Shown here one piece after another: positions 1 through 10,200 of a DNA stretch of 64,000 bases. Source of the stretch: Pleodorina starrii (taxonomy: Eukaryota > Chlorophyta > Chlorophyceae > Chlamydomonadales > Volvocaceae). A program made the translations under genes and the position numbers. Location of the stretch: the NCBI GenBank assembly GCA_030267565.1, contig BRXU01000011.1, positions 2,160,501 through 2,224,500 of the forward strand, read 5' to 3'. Each line of letters begins with the position of its first letter. The first letter of the stretch is position 1. The notes under the pieces are model-generated. The model saw only the letters and a program-made list of their open reading frames with translations. It did not search any database and was not told the origin of the DNA.

Positions 1-3000
1 CCAGCCTCGACCCATGGGCCCAGCCTCAGCCCATAGGCCCAGCCTCAACCCATGGGCCCAGCCTCAGCCCATAGGCCCAGCCTTGACCCATGGGCCCAGC
101 CTCGACCCATGGGCCCAGCCTTGACCCATGGGCCCAGCCTCAGCCAATAGGCCCAGCCTCGACCCATGGGCCCAGCCTCGACCCATGGGCCCAGCCTCGA
201 CCCATGGGCCCAGCCTCGACCCACAGGCCCAGCCTCGACCCATGAGCCCAGCCTTGACCCATGGGCCCAACCTCAGCCAATAGGCCCAGCCTCGACCCAT
301 GGGCCCAGCCTCGCCCCATGGGCCCAGCCTCGGCCTATGGACCCAGCCTCGGCCCATGGGCCCAGCCTCGACCCATGGGCCCAGCCTCGACCCAAGGGCC
401 CAGCCTCGACCCATGGGCCCAGCCTCAGCCCATAGGCCCAGCCTCAACCCATGGGCCCAGCCTCGACCCATGGGCCCAGCCTTGACCCATGGGCCCAGCC
501 TCGACCCATGGGCCCAGCCTCGACCCATGGGCCCAGGTTGAGGACCATGAGGCCCAGCCTCGGCCCACGGGCCCAGCCTCGACCCATGGGCCCAGCCTCG
601 GCCCACGGGCCCAGCCTCAGCCCATAGGCCCAGCCTCGACCCATGGGCCCAGCCTCAGCCCATAGGCCCAGCCTCGACCCATGGGTCCAGCCTCGACCCA
701 TGGGCCCAGGTTGAGGACCATAGGCCCAGCCTCGACCCATGGGCCCAGCCTCGACCCATGGGCCCAGCCTCGACCCATGGGCCCAGCCTCAGCCCATAGG
801 CCCAGCCTCGACCCATGGGCCCAGCCTCGACCCATGGGCCCAGCCTCAGCCCATAGGCCCAGCCTCGACCCATGGGCCCAGCCTCAGCCCATAGGCCCAA
901 CCTCAGCCCATAGGCCCAGCCTCGACCCATGGGTCCAGCCTCGACCCATGGGCCCAGGTTGAGGACCATAGGCCCAGCCTCGACCCATGGGCCCAGCCTC
1001 GACCCATGGGCCCAGCCTCGACCCATGGGCCCAGCCTCAGCCAATAGGCCCAGCCTCGACCCATGGGCCCAGCATCGGCCCATGGGCCCAGCCTCGACCC
1101 ACGGGCCCAGCCTCGGCCCATGAGCCCAGCCTAGGCCCACGGGCCCAGCCTCGGCCCACGGGCCCAGCCTCGACCCATGGGCCCAGCCTCGACCCATAGG
1201 CCCAGCCTCGACCCACGGGCCCAGCCTCGACCCATGGGCCCAGCCTCGGCCCATGGGCTAGCCTCGGCCCATGGGCCCATCCTCGACCCATGGGCGCAGC
1301 CTCGACCCATGGGACCAGCCTCGACCCATGGGCCCAGCCTCGACCCATGGGCCCAGCCTTGACCCATGGGCCCAGCCTCAGCCAATAGGCCCAGCCTCGA
1401 CCCATGGGCCCAGCCTCGACCCATGGGCCCAGCCTCGACCCATGGGCCCAGCCTCGACCCACGGGCCCAGCCTCGACCCATGAGCCCAGCCTTGACCCAT
1501 GGGCCCAGCCTCAGCCAATAGGCCCAGCCTCGACCCATGGGCCCAGCCTCGCCCCATGGGCCCAGCCTCGCCCCATGGGCCCAGCCTCGCCCCATGGGCC
1601 CAGCCTCAGCCCATAGGCCCAGCCTCGACCCATGGGCCCAGCCTCAGCCCATAGGCCCAACCTCAGCCCATAGGCCCAGCCTCGACCCATGGGTCCAGCC
1701 TCGACCCATGGGCCCAGCCTTGACCCATTGGCCCAGCCTCGACCCATGGGCCCAGCCTCGACCCATGGGCCCAGGTTGAGGACCATGAGGCCCAGCCTCG
1801 GCCCATGGGCCCAGCCTCGACCCATGGGCCCAGCCTCGGCCCACGGGCCCAGCCTCAGCCCATAGGCCCAGCCTCGACCCATGGGCCCAGCCTCAGCCCA
1901 TAGGCCCAGCCTCGACCCATGGGTCCAGCCTCGACCCATGGGCCCAGGTTGAGGACCATAGGCCCAGCCTCGACCCATGGGCCCAGCCTCGACCCATGGG
2001 CCCAGCCTCGACCCATGGGCCCAGCCTCAGCCCATAGGCCCAGCCTCGACCCATGGGCCCAGCCTCGACCCATGGGCCCAGCCTCAGCCCATAGGCCCAG
2101 CCTCGACCCATGGGCCCAGCCTCAGCCCATAGGCCCAACCTCAGCCCATAGGCCCAGCCTCGACCCATGGGTCCAGCCTCGACCCATGGGCCCAGGTTGA
2201 GGACCATAGGCCCAGCCTCGACCCATGGGCCCAGCCTCGACCCATGGGCCCAGCCTCGACCCATGGGCCCAGCCTCAGCCAATAGGCCCAGCCTCGACCC
2301 ATGGGCCCAGCATCGGCCCATGGGCCCAGCCTCGACCCACGGGCCCAGCCTCGGCCCATGAGCCCAGCCTAGGCCCACGGGCCCAGCCTCGGCCCACGGG
2401 CCCAGCCTCGACCCATGGGCCCAGCCTCGACCCATAGGCCCAGCCTCGACCCACGGGCCCAGCCTCGACCCATGGGCCCAGCCTCGGCCCATGGGCCCAG
2501 CCTCGGCCCATGGGCCCATCCTCGACCCATGGGCGCAGCCTCGACCCATGGGACCAGCCTCGACCCATGGGCCCAGCCTCGACCCATGGGCCCAGCCTTG
2601 ACCCATGGGCCCAGCCTCAGCCAATAGGCCCAGCCTCGACCCATGGGCCCAGCCTCGACCCATGGGCCCAGCCTCGACCCATGGGCCCAGCCTCGACCCA
2701 CGGGCCCAGCCTCGACCCATGAGCCCAGCCTTGACCCATGGGCCCAGCCTCAGCCAATAGGCCCAGCCTCGACCCATGGGCCCAGCCTCGCCCCATGGGC
2801 CCAGCCTCGCCCCATGGGCCCAGCCTCGGCCCATGGGCCCAGCCTCGACCCATGGGCCCAGCCTCAGCCCATAGGCCCAGCCTCAACCCATGGGCCCAGC
2901 CTCAGCCCATAGGCCCAGCCTTGACCCATGGGCCCAGCCTCGACCCATGGGCCCAGCCTTGACCCATGGGCCCAGCCTCAGCCAATAGGCCCAGCCTCGA

Positions 3001-4325
3001 CCCATGGGCCCAGCCTCGACCCATGGGCCCAGCCTCGACCCATGGGCCCAGCCTCGACCCACAGGCCCAGCCTCGACCCATGAGCCCAGCCTTGACCCAT
3101 GGGCCCAACCTCAGCCAATAGGCCCAGCCTCGACCCATGGGCCCAGCCTCGCCCCATGGGCCCAGCCTCGGCCTATGGACCCAGCCTCGGCCCATGGGCC
3201 CAGCCTCGACCCATGGGCCCAGCCTCGACCCATGGGCCCAGCCTCGGCCCATGGGCCCAGCCTCGGCCCATGGGCCCAGCCTCGGCCCATGGGCCCAGCC
3301 TCGACCCATGGGCGCAGCCTGGACCCATGGGACCAGCCTCGACCCATGGGCCCAGCCTCGACCCATGGGCCCAGCCTCGACCCACGGGCCCAGCCTCGAC
3401 CCATGAGCCCAGCCTCGGCCCACGGGCCCAGCCTCGGCCCATGGGCCCAGCCTCGACCCATGGGCCCAGCCTCGACCCATGGGCCCAGCCTCAGCCCATA
3501 GGCCCAGCCTCAACCCATGGGCCCAGCCTCGACCCATGGGCCCAGCCTCGACCCATGGGCCCAGCCTCGACCCATGGGCCCAGCCTCGACCCATGGGCCC
3601 ACGTTGAGGACCATGAGGACCAGCCTCGGCCCACGGGCCCAGCCTCGACCCATGGGCCCAGCCTCGACCCATCGGCCCAGCCTCATCCCATAGGCCCAGC
3701 CTCGACCCATGGGCCCAGCCTCGGCCCATGGGCCCAGCCTCAGCCCATAGGCCCAGCCTCGACCCATGGGCCCAGCCTCAGCCCATAGGCCCAGCCTCGA
3801 CCCATGGGCCCAGCCTCGACCCATAGGCCCAGGTTGAGGACCATAGGCCAAGCCTCGACCCATGGGCCCAGCCTCGACCCATGGGCCCAGGTTGAGGACC
3901 ATGAGGCCCAGCCTCGGTCCAGGGGCCCAGCCTCGACCCAGGGGCCCAGCCTCGGCCCATGGGCCCAGCCTCGGCCCATGGGCCCAGCCTCGACCCATGG
4001 GCCCAGCCTCGGCCCACGGGCCCAGCCTCAGCCCATAGGCCCAGCCTCGACCCATGGGCCCAGCCTCAGCCCATAGGCCCAGCCTCGACCCATGGGTCCA
4101 GCCTCGACCCATGGGCCCAGGTTGAGGACCATAGGCCCAGCCTCGACCCATGGGCCCAGCCTCGACCCATGGGCCCAGCCTCGACCCATGGGCCCAGCCT
4201 CGACCCATGGGCCCAGCCTCGGCCCATGGGCCCAGCCTCAGCCCATAGGCCCAGCCTCGACCCATGGGCCCAGCCTCAGCCCATAGGCCCAGCCTCGACC
4301 CATGGGCCCAGCCTCGACCCATAGG
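1..4325. repeat. 19-bp minisatellite array, left part
   Basis: The stretch is a tandem array of a 19-bp unit, GGCCCAGCCTCGACCCATG, with common variants (CTCAGCCCATA, CTCGGCCCACG, CTTGACCCATG) and a recurrent interrupter CCCAGGTTGAGGACCAT. Because 19 is not a multiple of 3 and the unit has no stop in any phase, open frames occur on both strands. Larger blocks are repeated: about 655-1610 recurs at about 1893-2850 (offset 1238, then 1239 after a 1-nt indel near 1256), and 64-330 recurs at 2902-3170 (offset 2838). No gene is supported here. Confidence 0.97.
655..2850. repeat. Higher-order duplication inside the minisatellite (1.24-kb period)
   Basis: The order of unit variants in about 655-1610 is reproduced at about 1893-2850 with a constant offset of 1238 bp, changing to 1239 bp after a single-base indel near 1256. 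This indicates a block duplication on top of the 19-bp array, by unequal crossing over or replication slippage. Confidence 0.85.
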
Positions 4326-4746
4326 TGTCACGCCCGATTACCGTACTCGCTGGGTTTCACACACTCTGGATACCAGAACTGTGCACTGGGTTTCGTTTAT
4401 CTCCTTCGTCGCCTTGGCGGTGCTCTGTTCTGCTTTGCCGGTCTGCGCTTCAGGGTTTTCCTTTCTAGATAGATACCTTTTCTCGGTCTGGGTGAGCTGT
4501 GCGGAGATTGATTTGTCTGGGGCAGTTGGTTCTGGCGTGCTTTGTCGTGAGCCTGGCGTTTTGCCATTGTCGGTGTTGCGTTGCTGTTGCTTAGTGACTG
4601 GCAGCAGGTTAGCGTTAGTCGGGCAGTTTCCTTGCTCTGGTGTGTCAGCCGCCCTTACGGCGCCTTCCGCCGTTTCTGTCGGCTGGGGGGGGGTTCTGGT
4701 ATCCAGAGTGTGTGAAACCCAGCGAGTACGGTAATCGGGCGTGACA
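4326..4746. mobile_element. 421-bp TIR element (MITE-like)
   Basis: The element starts TGTCACGCCC and ends GGGCGTGACA, with 54-bp perfect terminal inverted repeats (4326-4379 and 4693-4746). The internal 313 bp is less GC-rich than the flanks and holds no convincing coding frame. Size, perfect TIRs and lack of transposase suggest a non-autonomous DNA transposon; the family is not recognised. It abuts the palindrome at 4749, separated by only 2 bp (GC). Confidence 0.85.
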
Positions 4747-4748
4747 GC

Positions 4749-6049
4749 TGTCATGACGGATTACTGAATTCGTTCGATTTGCGGGACAGGCGCGCTGGTC
4801 TGAGGTCGAAGGCGAGGTTATGGTGTAATGTCGCATGGGTCTGTGGGTCGCTGATGTGTATCATACTTGAGATGTGGTTGGTTTGGAAGATGTATTTTAT
4901 GGTTGGAATATTTCCATTGCGTTGATCTCCTGGCAGTCTGGTGGTTTGCATACCTGTGGTTGGTTTCTGGTACGGCAGTCATGATCTGTTGGTTCTTAAG
5001 GGTCATTTCGACGCTGTCCCAGCGTCTCGTGTCACGATTGACTGCTCGACGCTTAGTCGTAGCCTGATTCGCGACAGTGAGTATCATGTGAGGAATTAGG
5101 ATCATTGGGCGAATGTAGCCCAGGCCTCCCGTGGAACGATGAGACCCGGAAGTCGCGTACCGAGGACCACTACTCGTTTGTAACGGAACCCTGACATATT
5201 TCGTAGTCAGACTACTGGCCGGTCTATGAATTGGGCTACGGAGCAGCGAGTTCGTCAGCCTGATGGTGCTACCTGATGGCGTTCCTTCGGCGGCTTTCCG
5301 TTATTCCAGCTTTGGTGCTGCAGGCGGAATATTCCTATCTGCTGCCATTGCTTCACTTTCCTCCTTCTCTTCCTACCTTAACACCACAACCTTCTGGCAG
5401 CCAGAAGGTTGTGGTGTTAAGGTAGGAAGAGAAGGAGGAAAGTGAAGCAATGGCAGCAGATAGGAATATTCCGCCTGCAGCACCAAAGCTGGAATAACGG
5501 AAAGCCGCCGAAGGAACGCCATCAGGTAGCACCATCAGGCTGACGAACTCGCTGCTCCGTAGCCCAATTCATAGACCGGCCAGTAGTCTGACTACGAAAT
5601 ATGTCAGGGTTCCGTTACAAACGAGTAGTGGTCCTCGGTACGCGACTTCCGGGTCTCATCGTTCCACGGGAGGCCTGGGCTACATTCGCCCAATGATCCT
5701 AATTCCTCACATGATACTCACTGTCGCGAATCAGGCTACGACTAAGCGTCGAGCAGTCAATCGTGACACGAGACGCTGGGACAGCGTCGAAATGACCCTT
5801 AAGAACCAACAGATCATGACTGCCGTACCAGAAACCAACCACAGGTATGCAAACCACCAGACTGCCAGGAGATCAACGCAATGGAAATATTCCAACCATA
5901 AAATACATCTTCCAAACCAACCACATCTCAAGTATGATACACATCAGCGACCCACAGACCCATGCGACATTACACCGTAACCTCGCCTTCGACCTCAGAC
6001 CAGCGCGCCCGTCCCGCAAATCGAACGAATTCAGCAATCCGTCATGACA
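4749..6049. mobile_element. 1301-bp near-perfect palindrome (foldback element)
   Basis: Two 650-bp arms (4749-5398 and 5400-6049) are reverse complements around the single base 5399. Only three mismatched pairs were found (4763/6035, 4788/6010, 4821/5977). The ends are TGTCATGAC and GTCATGACA. Short frames in the arms mirror each other and have no recognisable family. Base composition is much lower in GC than the neighbouring genes. It is best read as a foldback element or an inverted duplication of an inserted sequence; a fold-over assembly artefact is the alternative. Confidence 0.9.
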
Positions 6050-6724
6050 TAGGCCCAGGTTGAGGACCATAGGCCAAGCCTCGACCCATGGGCCCAGCCT
6101 CGACCCATGGGCCCAGGTTGAGGACCATGAGGCCCAGCCTCGGTCCAGGGGCCCAGCCTCGACCCAGGGGCCCAGCCTCGGCCCATGGGCCCAGCCTCGG
6201 CCCATGGGCCCAGCCTCGACCCATGGGCCCAGCCTCGGCCCACGGGCCCAGCCTCAGCCCATAGGCCCAGCCTCGACCCATGGGCCCAGCCTCAGCCCAT
6301 AGGCCCAGCCTCGACCCATGGGTCCAGCCTCGACCCATGGGCTTAGGTTGAGGACCATAGGCCCAGCCTCGACCCATGGGCCCAGCCTCGACCCATGGGC
6401 CCAGCCTCGACCCATGGGCCCAGCCTCAGCCCATAGGCCCAGCCTCGACCCATGGGCCCAGCCTCGACCCATGGGCCCAGCCTCAGCCCATAGGCCCAGC
6501 CTCGACCCATGGGCCCAGCCTCAGCCCATAGGCCCAGCCTCGACCCATGGGCCCAGCCTCGACCCATGGGCCCAGGTTGAGGACCATGAGGCCCATGCGG
6601 CCCATGAGACGCATGAGGCCCATGAGGTCCATGATGCGGCCCATGAGGCCTATGAGGCCCATGGTGACCATGGTGACCATGGTGACCATGGTGACCATGG
6701 GGCCCATGAGGCCCAGCTCTTGAC
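6050..6724. repeat. 19-bp minisatellite array, right part
   Basis: The array resumes after the insertion. Positions 6056-6350 repeat 3830-4125 at a constant offset of 2226 bp, including the interrupter motif, so the right flank copies sequence lying about 500 bp left of the insertion. From about 6585 the unit degrades into CCCATGAGG variants and a short (ATGGTGACC)n run at 6660-6700. Confidence 0.93.
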
Positions 6725-7239
6725 CCATGCTTGACCCCTGCAGCTCCGTCCTGCAACCTATCCCGTTCAGACCCGTTACAACTGCTCGCGGGGTACCGGT
6801 AACCCAACTCGGAAGTCTGCGGAAGCATCAACATTGGACCCCAGGAACGCGCAAAGGCGCCCATGTACCTAATGAGCTTTTGCCGGTATATGCGTGCACA
6901 GTTGCAGCCTGTTGCATGCGGCCGCAGCCCGCGCAATAACGTCTTTCGCTGTGTGGCCACTGGCATGAGCATCCAATCCGCAGAAGCCTGAGCTTTTGCT
7001 CCGGTTGGTCTCTGCCAGTGACCCTGCGCGATAGGTACGGGAGGTCGTTGTACCGTAGTCAAGATGGCAAACACAAGCCCCCTCTCAGGCAGCTCAGACC
7101 CGGCATTCAAAAACGGAATTACAGTCGTTTATTGGGCCCGCATCGCCAAGCCGCTTCGCTGACGCTCAGGCGAAATAAACCTGACTTAGTCAGAATTGGC
7201 ATAGGAACATACACTCTGTTCTCTTAACGGCGCAGATGC
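6725..7239. other. Non-repetitive spacer upstream of the M3 peptidase gene
   Basis: This 515-bp spacer follows the minisatellite. No convincing exon, RNA gene or repeat was seen. It presumably carries the promoter and 5' UTR of the peptidase gene; no recognisable TATA box was found. Confidence 0.5.
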
Positions 7240-10200
7240 ATGGATACGTTAATTATTATGAATTCAGTGCACATATTTAGTGGAAGCGCTGCACGTCGGG
7301 CGCCCAGCAAGCTTACTCTAGCCGCGAAATGCCAACCGCGGCATCGACGCGCCTCCCAGGAGACAGGATATACATCGAAATTCATAGTCAGACCAAATCC
7401 ACCTTATGGACCTTCAAGTGTAGCTGCGGCGGTGCCGGGCGCTGGCGGGACGACGACTGGAATCGGCTCACGCGACAGCGGTGCGAAACGCACAGCCCTG
7501 GACAGCGTCGCGGCCCCAAGTAACGCGGGAAAGGGAGGCGATTATCCTGGAAATGCAGAACCGGGAGCAGCTGCAGCAGCAGCCCTGTCGCAGTGTACAC
7601 CGTGTCAAGGCCGGGACTTGGACGGCGGCTGCGCCGACCACGTCCCTTCCCCAGCCGGGGCCTGCGCCTCCACGCCGGGCCTGCTGGTAAGCATTTGGGG
7701 GCCGCGACTGATGCAGGTCAACGACGCCATAGGGGCTCCGGAATGTGGCAGGGGACCTGCGGCGCAATGACACGCCTCGGCCGGCACGCTGCTTGAGGTG
7801 ACATCACACAGAAGTCGCCAGCAGCTGGCTCCTGCAGCGGTTTGTCACTGAACCTGTCCTGGATAGACGCACTGTGTACCTTTACTGTCGGTGTCCGGTC
7901 GTGTGGCCCGCGCAGGGCATGCCCGGCTGGCACGCCCCCGCCGACCTGGACCCCTGGGTCGCTCGCGTGTTGCACTGCGCTGCCGGCTGGAGGCGAGACA
8001 TGCGGGCCGCCGGGCCAGGTGCGTGCGGGGACTGCCGGCCCTGTCCTGTCCGTGCGTGCGGGGACTGCCGGCCCTGTCCTGTCCTACTGCGGTGTTGGGT
8101 AACGTTGCGATCAGGCGCTAACAGTCGTTGGTGAAAACCCGAGTTGGTGAGACGACGACGAGATGAAGGAGTTTTCTCGACCGCCGTGGTCATTCTTAGG
8201 TGTCCAACCATCAATGAAGTACATCTTGTTCTGTTCCGATGCACGATGCCATCGCCGCACGGCAATGCCCATGTTTCGGCAGCGCTCTGTACGACGTAAC
8301 ATGTATGGCAATGTATGTGTACGACAGGCCTCCCGTTCCTGGCGCTGCTGCACGACCACGAGCTGCTCCTGCGCAACAGCCACCGACCCGCAAGATACGT
8401 CGCCGACTTCCACCCCGATCCCGCATGGCGTGCCGCCGCCACGGCGGCGCTGGTGCGCCTGGACGCCGCGTACGACAATTTGTACGGCGCCACTCACCTG
8501 TACGACCACTTCTCGGCGACGCACGCTGCCCTGGCGCGACTCGCCGACGCCGACGCCGTGGACGACCACGGCGACGAGGAGGGCGCGTTGGGGGGCCGTG
8601 TTTGCGAGGGCCCAGGCGTTGCTGATGCCGGGGGCAACCCGGATGATGACCCGTTGGCGGCTGCGGTTCTGGCGGACTTGCGACGGCACGAGGGCCTGGC
8701 GGCGGCGGGCCTGGGCCAGTGGCTGCAGCTGTGTCGCGCCGTGGAGCCGCTCTTCCGCCGCCAGGAGCTGGTCGGTGGGAGGCTCCGAAACCACATGAAC
8801 AGCGACAGCAGGGAGGAGGACGCAGCGCCGCCTGCGCATCGCGCATGTGCCGACCATGGCGCGGCCAGGGACGGCGTCGGGCTCCGCTGCGACGCAGTTG
8901 GGAGCGACGGCGACAGCGGCCGTAGCGATGACGGGCCGAACGGCCACCAGCATCAACATCAACATCAGCATCAACATCAACATCAACATCAACATCAACA
9001 TCAACATCAACAGGACTATCAGCAGCATCCTCATCAACATCAGCATCAACATCAGCAGCAGCAGCAGCAGTCTTCGGAGCTGCGGCGGCTCCAGTCCGCC
9101 ATAGCGCAGTGCTCGGAGGCACTTCGGCGCTTAGGCACCGGCCGCCCGCCCCTGGCGCCGCGCCTGGCGCTCCACCCCGAACAGTACGAGCTGCTGCGGC
9201 CCTGGCTGCCGCCCGACTGGCAGGATGCTGCGGAGGAGCGCCGGAGCACCGCCGCCGCCGCCGCCGCCTCCGATGCCGAGGGCGCTAGCGGCGACGGCGG
9301 CGCCGTGGAGTGGGTCAGCGGGCGCGAGCTGCTTCAGGCCTGGGCCCGCCGGCGGCGGCGGCGGCGGCGCTCCGAGGAGGTCGCTGCCGTCGGCGGGGAT
9401 GACGTCACCGCCGGCGCGGCGGCGGCCGTTTGCGGAGCCTCCGATGGCGGCGGCCGCCGGACGCTGGCCTTGTACGGCATCGATGGTACGGCTGCGGCGT
9501 TGGACTTGGACGAGCACCTGCTTGACGCCACCGACGAGGCATTGGAGCTTGCGATGGAGCTGGCGGGCCCCTTGGATCCGAACCTGGATTTGGATTCGGA
9601 TCCAGAACCAGATCCAGATTCGGACGCGTCACCCGGTGGCGGGCTGGCGTCGCCAGGGCCCTCGGCGGGCGCAGCCGGGGTTCGAGGTGGTAGCAGTGCC
9701 GGTGGCTGCGGTGCCGGTGGCGGCGTTGATCGGCTGCTGCCGCGCCTGCCGGTGGTGAGCTTGACTCCGGAGCTGTCGGGTCGACTGCTGCAGCTGCACC
9801 CAAATGAGGGCCTGCGCTGGCAGGTGTACCACTCGGGGCCGCTACGGCAGGTGGGTGCGTGCGTGGGTGGGTGTGTTGGCCGGGGAACCCCCTCTCTCTC
9901 TCCCACTGCAGTTCAAGTGGCGGTACCTCTCAGGGTCCAAATCTTGGAGGGCCCAGGGGGCGGGCGGGAGTCACAGAGTCAGACAGTCAAAGAGAGGGGG
10001 CTGCAGGTGCCCCAGGCGCAACGGAAACGGGAACGGGAAGGGGGATGCTGCGGCAGCATTGGAATCATCGGCATGCATCTCAGTCGGGGGCGGCGGGCTG
10101 CAGCTGCCGGTCCTTCTTTGCTGCCCAGCGCAGCTCAGCTCAGCACAGTCTTCCCCAACCGTGCTCCGCAACCGCTTCAACCGCCCCAACCGCCTCAGGC

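Larger units (their letters stand above)
4326..6049. mobile_element. Composite insertion bounded by TAGG
   Basis: The TIR element and the palindrome lie back to back, and the pair is bounded by the same four bases, TAGG (4322-4325 and 6050-6053). TAGG occurs once in the uninterrupted array context CCCATAGGCCCAG. This fits a 4-bp target duplication created by insertion of the whole 1724-bp unit, although the repetitive target makes the duplication ambiguous. Both parts begin TGTCA and end TGACA. Confidence 0.55.

Noticed and set aside
64..4324. Dozens of long open frames encoding Gly-Pro-Trp-rich 19-residue repeats on both strands
   Set aside because: They arise because a 19-bp repeat without stops is open in every phase; there is no start context, codon bias or splice structure.
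4264..4734. Open frame running from the array into the TIR element
   Set aside because: It joins minisatellite and element sequence by chance and reads through the inverted repeat.
4818..5980. Mirror-image short frames in the palindrome arms
   Set aside because: They appear twice only because the arms are inverted copies. No known domain, codon bias unlike host genes, and no transposase motif.
1..6724. Regular short repeats considered as a CRISPR array
   Set aside because: There are no unique spacers between repeats, no cas genes, and the genome is eukaryotic; it is a minisatellite.
8111..9122. Long minus-strand frames rich in Asp-Val or Leu-Met repeats
   Set aside because: They are the antisense of the His-Gln coding repeat in the M3 peptidase exon, whose homology is on the plus strand.
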